64,000 nucleotides of DNA, taken from the NCBI RefSeq assembly GCF_003399635.1, contig NZ_NBXB01000037.1, forward strand, positions 1 through 64,000, in the 5' to 3' direction. Positions 26,651 to 34,888 of this stretch are shown here, piece by piece. The DNA comes from Subtercola boreus (lineage in GTDB: Bacteria > Actinomycetota > Actinomycetes > Actinomycetales > Microbacteriaceae). How positions within the stretch are numbered: position 1 is the stretch's first letter; each line of letters starts with the position of its first letter. The position numbers were made by a program, and so were the translations under genes. The notes under the pieces are model-generated. The model had not been told where the DNA came from. It worked only from the letters and a program-made list of their open reading frames with translations, and ran no database searches.

Positions 26651-26676
26651 ATACTTACATATGAGTCAGTAAGTAT
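26651..26676. promoter_or_regulatory. TetR operator in the GH3-TetR divergent region
   Basis: ATACTTAC and GTAAGTAT form perfect 8-bp arms around a 10-bp spacer. The motif is repeated upstream of the transporter operon (24010-24035). Confidence 0.7.
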
Positions 26677-26730
26677 TGGACCACCAATTCGCGTGGCGGT
26701 GCGCGCAGCAGACGCTACAGGGAGGCCACA

Positions 26731-27366
26731 ATGGCAGCGACCCGGGCAACCGCCCGCCAGCCCGCCGCGGCGGACCGCGTTGTGAAGCCCCACGGGCCGA
26801 CGGCGGCGAAGCGCGAACGCATCCTCGAGGCCGCCATGGCCGTGTTCGGCGCCTACGGCTATCACAAGGGCGCGCTGGTCGAGGTTGCCGAGCGCGCAGG
26901 CATGACCCACGCGGGCGTGCTGCACCACTTCGGCAGCAAGGAAGGCCTGCTGGTCGCCGTGCTGCAGTACCGCGACGGCGAGGCGGTGGCTGGCCTCGAC
27001 GCCCGCGAGCAGGTCGAAGGCCCGGCATTCCTTCGTCATATCCTCGACACGGTGAAGGAGAACACCGAGCGACCCGGTGTGGTGCAGGCTTATACGGTGC
27101 TCTCGGGCGAGAGTGTCACCGACGGGCATCCTGCCCAGGAGTACTTCAGGGAACGGTTGCGCACGCTGCGGCACAAGATAGAGCGCACCCTTGCCGAGGT
27201 GACCGGGAACTCCGATCCCGCCGAGCTGCGCGACGCCGCGAACACACTGGTCGCGGTGATGGACGGGCTGCAGGTGCAGTGGCTGCTCTCACCCGACGAG
27301 GTGGACATGACCCGCACGGTCAAACGCACTCTCGACATGCTGCTCGATCGGTTGAGCGCCGCCTGA
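26731..27366 (+). CDS. TetR family regulator of the GH3/ABC cluster
   Basis: The 211-residue protein has a TetR HTH (RILEAAMAVFGAYGYHKG to HAGVLHHFGSKEGLLVAV) and a C-terminal domain with VMDGLQVQWLLSPDEVDM, a pattern of the TetR_C sub-families found next to sugar genes in actinobacteria. It is divergent from GH3, with a palindromic operator in between that recurs before the transporter, so it probably represses both units until a sugar ligand binds. Confidence 0.88.
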   Translation: MAATRATARQPAAADRVVKPHGPTAAKRERILEAAMAVFGAYGYHKGALVEVAERAGMTHAGVLHHFGSKEGLLVAVLQYRDGEAVAGLDAREQVEGPAFLRHILDTVKENTERPGVVQAYTVLSGESVTDGHPAQEYFRERLRTLRHKIERTLAEVTGNSDPAELRDAANTLVAVMDGLQVQWLLSPDEVDMTRTVKRTLDMLLDRLSAA

Positions 27367-27520
27367 CAGCCCGGGGGCTCCGGGGTCATTCGTTTTGTGC
27401 AGATGATCCCTGGCGTCCGGTTTGCTTGACACCCGCCGGAGGATTGCCAGCGTGCACGATGACTGACCGGCTTACGGGTAGCGGTAGTCCGCTTTGCGGG
27501 CACACCGAGGACGACATCAG

Positions 27521-27904
27521 CTATTTCGGTCCGGCGACGCCAATGAGATTGCCCTCCGGGTCGGTGAACTGGCCGACCGTCACGCTTCCGTTGGGATTGG
27601 CCGCCGGGCCCATCGTTCGCGTCCCGCCCAGGCTCTCCGCGCGCTGCAGTGCCTCCTCGACATCTTCGACCCCGACGTAGAAGAGGGTGCGCGGGCTGAA
27701 ACTGGACCCCCCTCCGAACCCACCGGGGATTCCGGTGTGATCAGGTGTCTCGACCTTATCGTGGAAGCTATAGCGCCCTGGTTCGGAGACGCTGGATGCC
27801 GCGTCCGCGGGCGATGATTCCCAACCGAACAGCCTTCCGTAATACGCACGCAGGGCCTCAGGGTCCCTCCCGATAATCTCGAAATGCACTATAGGCCGAG
27901 TCAT
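27521..27904 (-). CDS. VOC family protein (glyoxalase/bleomycin-resistance-like)
   Basis: The 127-residue single-domain VOC protein has HFEIIGRDPEALRAYYGRLFGW at the N-terminus and FTDPEGNLIGVAGPK at the C-terminus. VOC proteins bind metal ions or small ligands and may isomerise, detoxify or sequester them. Its ATG overlaps the stop of the preceding minus-strand ORF, which suggests translational coupling, although that ORF lacks a good start. Confidence 0.85.
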   Translation of the reverse strand: MTRPIVHFEIIGRDPEALRAYYGRLFGWESSPADAASSVSEPGRYSFHDKVETPDHTGIPGGFGGGSSFSPRTLFYVGVEDVEEALQRAESLGGTRTMGPAANPNGSVTVGQFTDPEGNLIGVAGPK

Positions 27905-28160
27905 GGTGCGACCCTACGCCAGACAGCCACGTGGCGCGAGTCGAACCGGTATTTTTCGAAATGACTCATCGGTGCCAATACAGCCCAGCGAGAGCCCGGT
28001 GTCAGCGAAGCAGGGAGCTCGGCATCAAGCGGGAATGCATCACCGACAGTGTCACCGAACGAAGAGCCGCCGGTAGAGGTCTCGGTGGTTGTCGGTAGGA
28101 GTTTGCGGAGTTCGTGTCGTTCCTGCAATTCGACGAAGAGATACGCCGGGGGCGCCGCTC
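27901..28160 (-). pseudogene. 5'-truncated ORF coupled to the VOC gene
   Basis: The frame reads LGAAPPAYLFVELQERHELRKLLP... and ends with RWAVLAPMSHFEKYRFDSRHVAVWRRVAP, overlapping the VOC start by four bases. No ATG or GTG precedes it; the only start is a TTG at 28128 without a ribosome site, and upstream codons run into the DeoR stop. The C-terminal half looks like real protein. I read it as the tail of a gene whose 5' part was lost when the DeoR fragment landed next to it. Confidence 0.4.
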
Positions 28161-28820
28161 CTAGCCGCCGATGCGGGCGACCGTGTCGAGGCGGGTCTGG
28201 CGTGAGAAGAGTAGGAGCCCTGCGTCTTCAAATCGCTGCACCATTGGCTGTTCAATGCCGCTGTCGGTTATGACTCCGGCGAGGTCGGTGAGTGCGCATA
28301 CCGAGCGCAGCGCCTTCTTGCCGATCTTCTCGCTGCCGGCTACGACGAAGGCGCGTGTGGCGTTCGCGATCATGCTCTGCTTCACGGCGGTGTCTTCAAC
28401 TGAATAGTCCGTGACGCCGTCCTCGATGCTGACGCCGCCAGCTCCAATGAACGCGACGTCGGCATGGAATGCGCGGGTCTGTTTTTCTGCATCGGGACCC
28501 GACGTCGTGAACTCTCCGACGCGGATGGTGCCCCCGAGCAGTTCAATCCGGATGTTCCCGCGTTCCCCGAGGATGAAGGCGACGTACAGACTGTTGGTGA
28601 TGATCGTTCCGTGAAAGCTTGACGGCAGCGCTTCTGCGATCGCTTCGATGGTGGTTCCGACGTCGAGGAACAGGGCGTCGGTGGGCTGGATCAGCTCGAC
28701 GGCCGCTAGTGCGATTTCGCGCTTCTCAGCGCGCTGGAAGACGGTTCGACTTGCACGGTCGGGCTCGGGGTGTCCCCAGCCAAACCAACGGTCGACATCG
28801 AGCGTGGTCGCGCACTGGCC
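28161..28820 (-). pseudogene. DeoR/GlpR family regulator lacking its N-terminal HTH
   Basis: An open frame of about 219 codons gives a nearly complete DeoR sugar-phosphate-binding domain: TTLDVDRWFGWGHPEPDRA, RAEKREIALAAVELI, FLDVGTTIEAIAEAL, IRIELLGGTIR and VAFIGAGGVSIEDGVT. It has no ATG, GTG or TTG start before 28385 and is cut by a stop codon at 28821-28823. The DNA-binding domain of about 55 residues is missing, and the upstream DNA is an intact SDR gene. It cannot be a working repressor. An 18-bp tandem repeat marks the junction. Confidence 0.75.
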
Positions 28821-28856
28821 CTACGTGGCGTCGCTAACCTACGAGGCGTCGCTAAA
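28821..28856. repeat. 18-bp tandem duplication at the SDR/DeoR junction
   Basis: CTACGTGGCGTCGCTAAC (28821-28838) is followed directly by CTACGAGGCGTCGCTAAA (28839-28856), 16 of 18 bases identical. The second copy contains the SDR stop codon. It looks like a duplication scar at the point where the two genes were joined. Confidence 0.7.
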
Positions 28857-29601
28857 CGGCGAGCCGGCCTCCGTCGACAGGGAGGACAACGCCGTGGATG
28901 TGCTTGGCCTGCTCGGAGGCAAGGAAGACGATCGCGTCGGCGACATCCTCTGGGTTCCCCGGCCGACCCGCGGGAGTAGTCGCGGCGAGCTGGTCAAGGC
29001 CCTCGCCCATGCCGACGGTTCCCTCGGTCCGGGTCGGACCAGGGCTTACGGCATTCACTCGCACCCCGCCGGGACCGAACTCGGCTGCCCACGATTTCGT
29101 CAGCAGCTGAAGGGCCGCCTTGCTGGCGCCGTAGAGCGCCATTCCGGCCATCCCGAAACTAGCCACCATAGTGGTGACATTCACTATCGCGCCGCCCCCG
29201 TTGGCGGTCATCGCCGGAACCAGTGCCGCGACCAGCAGGAACGGAGCCTTGATGTTGACGGCGGCGACCGTGTCGAGATCTGTGTCAGACACCTCGGTCG
29301 TCGGTCCGAAGGGGAAGACGCCTGCGTTGTTCACGAGAATGTCGATCCGACCGCCCGCGAGACCTAGGGCCTGCTCCGCAAGCTTATGGACGCTCCCCGC
29401 CTTAGATAGGTCTGCCGCCACGAAGTCGGCCTTCCCGCCGGCGTCTCGGATGGACGCGACTGTCGCGTCTCCGCGCTGGGCGTCACGCCCGCTGACGATG
29501 ACGTGTGCGCCCACGGCAGCCAGTTTCAGCGCCGTTGCCCGGCCGATACCGCTCGTCGAGCCGGTGACAAGGGCTGTCTTGCCGGTCAAGTTGTTGGTCA
29601 T
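28852..29601 (-). CDS. SDR family NAD(P)-dependent oxidoreductase
   Basis: The 249-residue classical SDR has TGSTSGIG (13-20), NNAG (91-94), Tyr157 and Lys161. The catalytic Ser position (NVTT, residue 144) is Thr, which some active SDRs tolerate. It resembles the SDR at 4312 and is paired in the same way with a divergent TetR (29684) that resembles the TetR at 5150. The stop codon lies in the tandem repeat at the DeoR junction. Confidence 0.85.
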   Translation of the reverse strand: MTNNLTGKTALVTGSTSGIGRATALKLAAVGAHVIVSGRDAQRGDATVASIRDAGGKADFVAADLSKAGSVHKLAEQALGLAGGRIDILVNNAGVFPFGPTTEVSDTDLDTVAAVNIKAPFLLVAALVPAMTANGGGAIVNVTTMVASFGMAGMALYGASKAALQLLTKSWAAEFGPGGVRVNAVSPGPTRTEGTVGMGEGLDQLAATTPAGRPGNPEDVADAIVFLASEQAKHIHGVVLPVDGGRLAV

Positions 29602-29683
29602 TTCGATCCTCTCAAAGGGTGAATACTGCCATGGTCGTACGCCAAAAATGGAGTGTCAACTACAAAACTGGTAGCCTTGCGTC

Positions 29684-30313
29684 ATGACGAAGACAGCAGG
29701 TCGAGATCATGGCGCCCGTACTTTCACCGTGAAGGGGCAGGCGACACGCACCCGGATCGTCAAATCCGCGTCCCGGCTGATCGCGGAACAAGGTATGGAG
29801 CGGGCGACTCTCGAAGAGATTCAAGGCGAGGCGGGGGTGAGCGCGTCGCAGCTGTACCATTACTTCGCAGACAAGAGCGCCTTGATTCTGGCGGTCGTTG
29901 AGGACCAGACCGATGTTGTCCTCGGCTCACATCGCGCGCTTCTGCAAAACCTGGACAGCTTCCAGGCTCTGCACGAGTGGCGGGACATGATTGTCGATTC
30001 ACTTGAAGCGCAACATTGTGTGGGCGGGTGTCCGCTCGGTTCTCTGACCGGCACTCTCGCCGAGTCGAACCCGCTCGCCCGCCAAGCGCTCAAGAACTCC
30101 TTTACCGAGTGGGAACGCCTCCTCCGCACAGGGCTGAACGCAATGCGCGAACGAGGGCAGCTACGGAAGGACACCGACACCGAAGGACTCGCCGTGAGCT
30201 TGCTCGCCGCAGTTCAAGGCGGCCTACTGCTCAGTCAAACGCGCCGCGACTCCAGCGCCGTGCGCATCGCCCTCGACTCCTCCATCGCCTACCTTTATAC
30301 GCTGCGCCCCTGA
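29684..30313 (+). CDS. TetR/AcrR family regulator (LmrA/YxaF-like C-terminus)
   Basis: The 209-residue protein has a TetR HTH (RTRIVKSASRLIAEQGMERA to SASQLYHYFADKSALILAV). The ligand domain has two Cys in AQHCVGGCPLGSLTGTL, aligned with a single Cys in the TetR at 5150. A thiol-based or electrophile sensor is possible but unproven. A short inverted repeat (CTAC...GTAG, 29660-29674) lies just before the start. It is divergent from the SDR at 28852. Confidence 0.88.
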   Translation: MTKTAGRDHGARTFTVKGQATRTRIVKSASRLIAEQGMERATLEEIQGEAGVSASQLYHYFADKSALILAVVEDQTDVVLGSHRALLQNLDSFQALHEWRDMIVDSLEAQHCVGGCPLGSLTGTLAESNPLARQALKNSFTEWERLLRTGLNAMRERGQLRKDTDTEGLAVSLLAAVQGGLLLSQTRRDSSAVRIALDSSIAYLYTLRP

Positions 30314-30979
30314 ACGTTGAATATCGAGCGCGCTCTGAAGGGACCTCTTCCGACTCACGCGACGCCGGCCAAAAGAGACGCCCCTTCAGCCCCTAGGCAG
30401 GCCCGACGCCCCTAATCGACATGGCGGTACCGGTCTTCCCGTGCTTCCCCGGGTGAGTGTAGGGCTGCTTGTTCCGTGCGGGTAGTTCTGTGTTCGTTCC
30501 GTTCCCGAGGCGGCTCCCTAGGGGCGTCCACGGGGTCAACACGACAGCAGCTCTACCCGCGTGCTCCACAACTGCGTCGACGAGCGTAGCGGCGGCATTC
30601 TTGCGGAGCCACCGGGCGCGGACTTCCTCCTCTGCAGTCCGGATCCGTCGTGATCTCTTCGTGTTCAGCGAGAGCGCTCGCCCACCAGAAGCTTCGCACC
30701 GCGTGATTCGAGATCGGCTTAGGTGGGGCGAAATGAACCGCAGCAATCAGCGCGATTACGAGAGGGTCGGCAGGCCAACTTAGTCTGATCATCGTTCGAC
30801 CCCACTCACGGGGACCGGCGCGCGCATTCGAACGTACCGGCGCGATCCTCGCGCCACTCGCCGTCCGCATTGCCGGGTGCATGCGTTGCGCGAGCGCGAA
30901 ACGATCGAGGCGGTAGGCGGCGGAATGCATTTCTCAGCCCTGCGGGTTTTGCCGTGGGAAGCAGCTCAGCTCAGGGCTT
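30314..30979. other. 666-bp region with hairpin and a possible frameshifted ORF
   Basis: The minus strand holds two overlapping frames that read as one protein if one inserted base near 30660 is removed: MIRLSWPADPLVIALIAAVHF (from about 30795), then AEEEVRARWLRKNAAATL and VDAVVEHAGRAAVVL down to 30393. I do not recognise a family. An imperfect inverted repeat is at 30335-30389. No intact gene is supported. The stretch is an apparent boundary between the regulator island and the D-arabinan locus. Confidence 0.35.
30335..30389 (+). terminator. Imperfect inverted repeat downstream of the TetR gene
   Basis: CTGAAGGG pairs with CCCTTCAG (8 bp, perfect), with additional CCTCTT/AAGAG pairing inside and a long loop. 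It lies 22 bp after the TetR stop and may be a weak terminator. Confidence 0.4.
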
Positions 30980-31387
30980 CTAACTGGTGACGAGGCCCTT
31001 GGTGAGCAGGATGTTGCCGAAGGGTCGCGTCTCGCCGGTTCGGACGAGGAGCGAGGCTGTTCTTGATCGTGCATAGAAGGCTTCGCGGCCGAGAGAAGTG
31101 ACGTTTTCGGGCTGCAGATGCGCCGCATTCCGAAGTTCGCTCAGCACAGCGTCAGCGGCTGATGGAGCGTCCATCACCCAAGCACAGATGCCCTCATCCA
31201 GAGGGAAGACCGACGTGACCGCTCGCACGGCTTGCGGCCCGCGGATGCCTGGCAGAGCGAGTCGACTGCCGACATTCTCGAAAAGCGGAAAATGGGCGTC
31301 ACTGACAAGCAGCGTGTCGCCGTGCCCCATCGCATCGAGTCGCCAGAGCAGCTCCCCGGTGAGGAGCGGGTCGATGCCGATCAGCAA
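30980..31387 (-). CDS. RbsD/FucU family sugar mutarotase
   Basis: The product (135 residues) begins LIGIDPLLTGELLWRLDAMGHGDTLLVSDAHFP, the standard RbsD/FucU N-terminus with the active-site His in MGHGD (about residue 22). FucU-type members interconvert anomers of L-fucose and related sugars, and RbsD those of ribose. I use the TTG at 31387, with AAGGA seven bases upstream, because longer readings add an unrelated leader. It follows the transporter permease closely, as last gene of the operon. In this locus it would ready D-arabinose for the isomerase (inference). Confidence 0.8.
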   Translation of the reverse strand: MLIGIDPLLTGELLWRLDAMGHGDTLLVSDAHFPLFENVGSRLALPGIRGPQAVRAVTSVFPLDEGICAWVMDAPSAADAVLSELRNAAHLQPENVTSLGREAFYARSRTASLLVRTGETRPFGNILLTKGLVTS

Positions 31388-31391
31388 TGCG

Positions 31392-32303
31392 TCATCCTTT
31401 GCTGCCCGTGGTCTTGAGGGAGTCCACAAGCCAGCGCTGGCCGAGAAGAAAGACGATGATCGTCGGTACAGCGGCCACGAGCGATCCCGCCATGATGAGG
31501 CCCCAAGCCGAGGAGTACTGCCCCTGCAGGGTCGAGATGCCGAGCTGGATGACGTCGAGATTGGGGCTCTGCGTGATCGTCAACGGCCAGAGAAATGAGT
31601 TCCAGTTTGCCAGAAAGAAGAGCACGGCCAGCGAAGCCAGAATTGGCTTGCTGAGGGGCAGGATGACGTGAAGGTATATCCCCCCATAACCGCAACCGTC
31701 GAGTTCCGCGGCCTCCTCCAGCTCTTTTGGAATGTTCAGGTAGTACTGCCTGAGTAGGAAGATGCCGAACGCATTGAAGATGACCGGCACGATCAGGCCC
31801 GCGTAGGTGTCGACGAGCCCGAGCTGCTTCACGATCATGAACAGCGGAACGAGAATCACCGGCAGCGAGACCAGCATCGTAGAGATCATGAGCAGGAACA
31901 CCGTGCCGCGGCCTGTGAACCGCAGTCGGGCCAGCGCGTAGGCCGCCATCGAGTGGAAGAGCAATGCGGCCAGCGTCACCGCGATCGAGACGATAGCGCT
32001 GTTCATCAGGTAGAGCGGGAACGGCACTTGCGTGAGCACCTGGCTGAGATTGTCGAAGGTGAACGAGGAACTCAACCCAGGCGAGAACGTTTGGTCTGCA
32101 GGTCGCAGCGCCCCGATGATCAGCCAGATGATCGGGAACATCGTGATCAGGGCGAGTATCCACGCAATGACAGCCCGGATGATCGTGGACCTGCGTTCTG
32201 AACTCGCAAACCTGGCGCGCCGCCGTGCCCGGGGAACCGATGCGGCGAGAGTGCGGGGAGCGTGGTGGCTGATTTGGGCTTGCGCTGATTCTGCTTGCGT
32301 CAT
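31392..32303 (-). CDS. CUT1 carbohydrate ABC transporter permease (MalG type)
   Basis: The permease (303 residues) has six helices and the EAA loop ELEEAAELDGCGYGGIYLHVILPLSKP. I start it at the ATG at 32303, with a GGAAG site upstream; an upstream ATG at 32336 lies inside the previous gene and adds eleven residues. It continues the operon SBP, MalF-type, MalG-type, mutarotase. No ATPase is encoded nearby, so a shared MsmK-type ATPase is expected. Confidence 0.9.
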   Translation of the reverse strand: MTQAESAQAQISHHAPRTLAASVPRARRRARFASSERRSTIIRAVIAWILALITMFPIIWLIIGALRPADQTFSPGLSSSFTFDNLSQVLTQVPFPLYLMNSAIVSIAVTLAALLFHSMAAYALARLRFTGRGTVFLLMISTMLVSLPVILVPLFMIVKQLGLVDTYAGLIVPVIFNAFGIFLLRQYYLNIPKELEEAAELDGCGYGGIYLHVILPLSKPILASLAVLFFLANWNSFLWPLTITQSPNLDVIQLGISTLQGQYSSAWGLIMAGSLVAAVPTIIVFLLGQRWLVDSLKTTGSKG

Positions 32304-32319
32304 GCTTGGGACTTCCGTT

Positions 32320-33321
32320 TCAGTCTGCGTCGGCATTGAAGCGACCGCCTCTCGTTACCAGCAACATGGCGCCGGTCACGATGACAAGGAACGCAACAAG
32401 CAGGGTCGTTATCGCGGCTGCGTAGCCGTAGTCGCCGAAGGTGAATGCCTGTTGGTAGATGTAGAAGACGACGGTAGTGGTCGCGTTGGCTGGCCCACCC
32501 TTCGTCAGTATGTAGACGAGGTCGAACGCCTGCACGCCGGTCACTGCGGCGACTATCGAGACGACGAGGACGAAGAAGCTCGTCGGAGCGAGCAGCGGCC
32601 AGGTGATTTTCGTGAACCGTTGCCATGCGGAGGCGCCATCGATTTTCGCTGCCTCCATGTATTCGTTCGGAATGTCAGTCAGTCCGCCGAGGAACAGGAA
32701 CATCTGGTACCCCATCGTGAACCAGATACTGATCACGATGAGGGTGCCGAGCGCGAGGCTCGGTGTGCCGAGCCAGGAAACATCTTGAAGTCCGAAAATA
32801 CCCCCGAGGTTTGTCAGAACGCCCTGCTTGTCGACCAACATGAACTGCCAGAGAACACCGATGACGACAAGGCTGAGCACGTTCGGAAGAAAGAAGATCG
32901 CCCTGACGACTCCGACGCCCGGGAACCGGTCTTTGACGAGCATCGCTAGGGCGAGGGCCACCACGAAGGTCACCGGAACGAAGACGATGAGCATGGTGAG
33001 GGTGACTCCGACACTCTGCCAGAGCAGCGTGTCGGAGCCCATGCGTTGAAAGTTCTTCAGCCCCACGTATACATAGTCACCAAAGCCGCTCACGCTGAAC
33101 AGCGAGACTCCGATCGCGAGCAGGATGGGAATGCCCACAAAGACCGTGAGCCCTATCCCATCGGGCAGAAGGAACAGGAACGCTGCGCGCGCCTCTCGGC
33201 GCCGGCGGCGTTTCGCCATTCCTCCGGCCTTCACGGGCAGTGCCGAATGGTTGCCGGCGGGCGCGGTGGCGCCCGCCGGGTTGGAAACGCCTGAAGCGCG
33301 GGTGGCAAGGTTTGTCGACAC
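32320..33321 (-). CDS. CUT1 carbohydrate ABC transporter permease (MalF type)
   Basis: The 333-residue permease has a basic N-terminal tail (KRRRRREAR), about six helices and the EAA loop EYMEAAKIDGASAWQRFTKITWPLLAP. It starts on the last base of the SBP stop, indicating tight coupling. With the SBP at 33321 it forms the importer that would bring in arabinan oligosaccharides. Confidence 0.9.
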   Translation of the reverse strand: MSTNLATRASGVSNPAGATAPAGNHSALPVKAGGMAKRRRRREARAAFLFLLPDGIGLTVFVGIPILLAIGVSLFSVSGFGDYVYVGLKNFQRMGSDTLLWQSVGVTLTMLIVFVPVTFVVALALAMLVKDRFPGVGVVRAIFFLPNVLSLVVIGVLWQFMLVDKQGVLTNLGGIFGLQDVSWLGTPSLALGTLIVISIWFTMGYQMFLFLGGLTDIPNEYMEAAKIDGASAWQRFTKITWPLLAPTSFFVLVVSIVAAVTGVQAFDLVYILTKGGPANATTTVVFYIYQQAFTFGDYGYAAAITTLLVAFLVIVTGAMLLVTRGGRFNADAD

Positions 33322-34703
33322 TATACGATCGGAGCTCCCGAGTAGGACGACAGGTAAGCGTTGATCGTGTCGGAGGCCGCAGCGGCCTGACTGGCGGCAT
33401 CTTTGCCACCGAGCTGAACAGCCTGGATAGCATCTTCGATGGGCTTGATGATCTCCGGGGGGTACCGCGGCTCGCCGCGGCCATTGGGTGCGACCACGTT
33501 CAGAAAGAAGGCCATGTTCGGGTCGGAGAAGGCGCCCTTGGCGTTCGCGGCGTCTTGCACTGAGGAACGAACGGGGATGTTGGTCTTGGCGACAGTGTTC
33601 CAGGTTCTGCCGCGTTCGATGCTGTCAGCCGACATGGAACCGAGCGCCCAGGCGATGAAGTCGGCGGCCGCCGAGGGGTTTCCTCCCTTGGCATTGGCGC
33701 AGAACGACCAGCCACCCAGAGTTGTGGCGGACGTACCGCCGGACGGGGTAGGTATCTCGAAGATACCGTAGTCGACATTCGGGGCCATCTGCTTCATCGC
33801 CGCGATGTTCCATACGCCCGACTGCTGCATCGCGACGTACCCGGCGCCCAGGTTGGCTGGCAGGTCGGGGCCTCCATTGCCGAGCAGCTTCTTCGGTGCC
33901 ACGCCGGTGGAGATCGAGTCTCCCCAGAACGTCAGGGCGTCAGTGACGGCCTTCGAGTTGAACGTGCTTGATTTGGCATCGGCACTGACGGGCTGCCCGT
34001 CACCTTCCCACATAAAGGGGTACCACGTGAAGTTCTGGTAGTAGCCGGGCGTCGTTTCAAAGCCCACCCCAAATCGAGACGGGGTGGTGAGCTTTTTGGC
34101 GACCGTCAGCAGGTCGTCCCACGTTTTGGGAACATCGGCGTCAGTGAGCCCAACCTCGGCGAAGGCAGACTTCGAGTAGAACATCGCCAGCGGCTCGCTC
34201 TCCATCGGCAGCGCGAAGACTTTGTCGTCGACCTTTCGGGTATCGAGAGTTCCCGGCAGAAAGTCCGAGACGACGGCCGGGTCGAGCTTGGGTGTCAGTT
34301 CCTGCAACACGCCGCCGTTGTAGTAGCGAAGAAAGTCGCCGGGGCTCAGCAGGAAGACATCGGGGCCGCTGCCGCTCGCGAACGCGGTCTGAAGGGTGTT
34401 GCCGTTGACGTAATCATTCTGAGCGATGTAGCGCAGTTTGATCTTGACCTCGTTGGTGGCGTTCCAGTCGTCTGCCAGCTTGACGAACCACTGGCTCTGC
34501 GGGTTGTTGTCGGGAGCCGGGCCGTAGAAGTTCCAGAAGGTGATCTCCTTGGCTGTTCCGCCTCCTGCCGGGCCACCCGTGCTGCACGCCGAGAGCAGCG
34601 GCGCCAGAGCACCGAGTGCGAAGATTCCGGCGGTGCCCTGCAGCAAGCTGCGGCGACTTACCAGAGCGGAAAAGGGGCCGTCCTGCGACGATGGTGACTT
34701 CAC
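33321..34703 (-). CDS. Extracellular sugar-binding protein, Tat-type lipoprotein
   Basis: The 460-residue SBP starts at GTG (34703, GGAGG upstream). Its signal has a twin-arginine motif (VSRRSLLQG) and a lipobox ending in LLSAC, so it is probably a Tat-exported lipoprotein. The mature domain starts EITFWNFYGPAPD. Two LacI-type operators lie upstream (34781-34872). The Tat signal is of note because a tatA-like gene sits in the same locus at 42614. Confidence 0.9.
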   Translation of the reverse strand: MKSPSSQDGPFSALVSRRSLLQGTAGIFALGALAPLLSACSTGGPAGGGTAKEITFWNFYGPAPDNNPQSQWFVKLADDWNATNEVKIKLRYIAQNDYVNGNTLQTAFASGSGPDVFLLSPGDFLRYYNGGVLQELTPKLDPAVVSDFLPGTLDTRKVDDKVFALPMESEPLAMFYSKSAFAEVGLTDADVPKTWDDLLTVAKKLTTPSRFGVGFETTPGYYQNFTWYPFMWEGDGQPVSADAKSSTFNSKAVTDALTFWGDSISTGVAPKKLLGNGGPDLPANLGAGYVAMQQSGVWNIAAMKQMAPNVDYGIFEIPTPSGGTSATTLGGWSFCANAKGGNPSAAADFIAWALGSMSADSIERGRTWNTVAKTNIPVRSSVQDAANAKGAFSDPNMAFFLNVVAPNGRGEPRYPPEIIKPIEDAIQAVQLGGKDAASQAAAASDTINAYLSSYSGAPIV

Positions 34704-34780
34704 TGTTGTGCCTCCATTGGTACAAAGTTTGAATCAGGATTACGAACACCCCAAGTGAATCGAAAAGCTTTGTCAGGCTT

Positions 34781-34872
34781 TGTAATCGATTTCAAGCGGG
34801 TCTTGAACATTGAAACATAAGCATGCCGGAAGGTCAATCCCAATCGGCCCAGTTCGACTGAAATCGATTGCA
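34781..34872. promoter_or_regulatory. Two LacI-type operators upstream of the transporter operon
   Basis: TGTAATCGATTTCA (34781-34794) and TGAAATCGATTGCA (34859-34872) are near-palindromes. The same motif occurs three more times in this locus (36053, 37210 and 37278). Confidence 0.75.
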
Positions 34873-34888
34873 CAAATCGTTCCAACGC

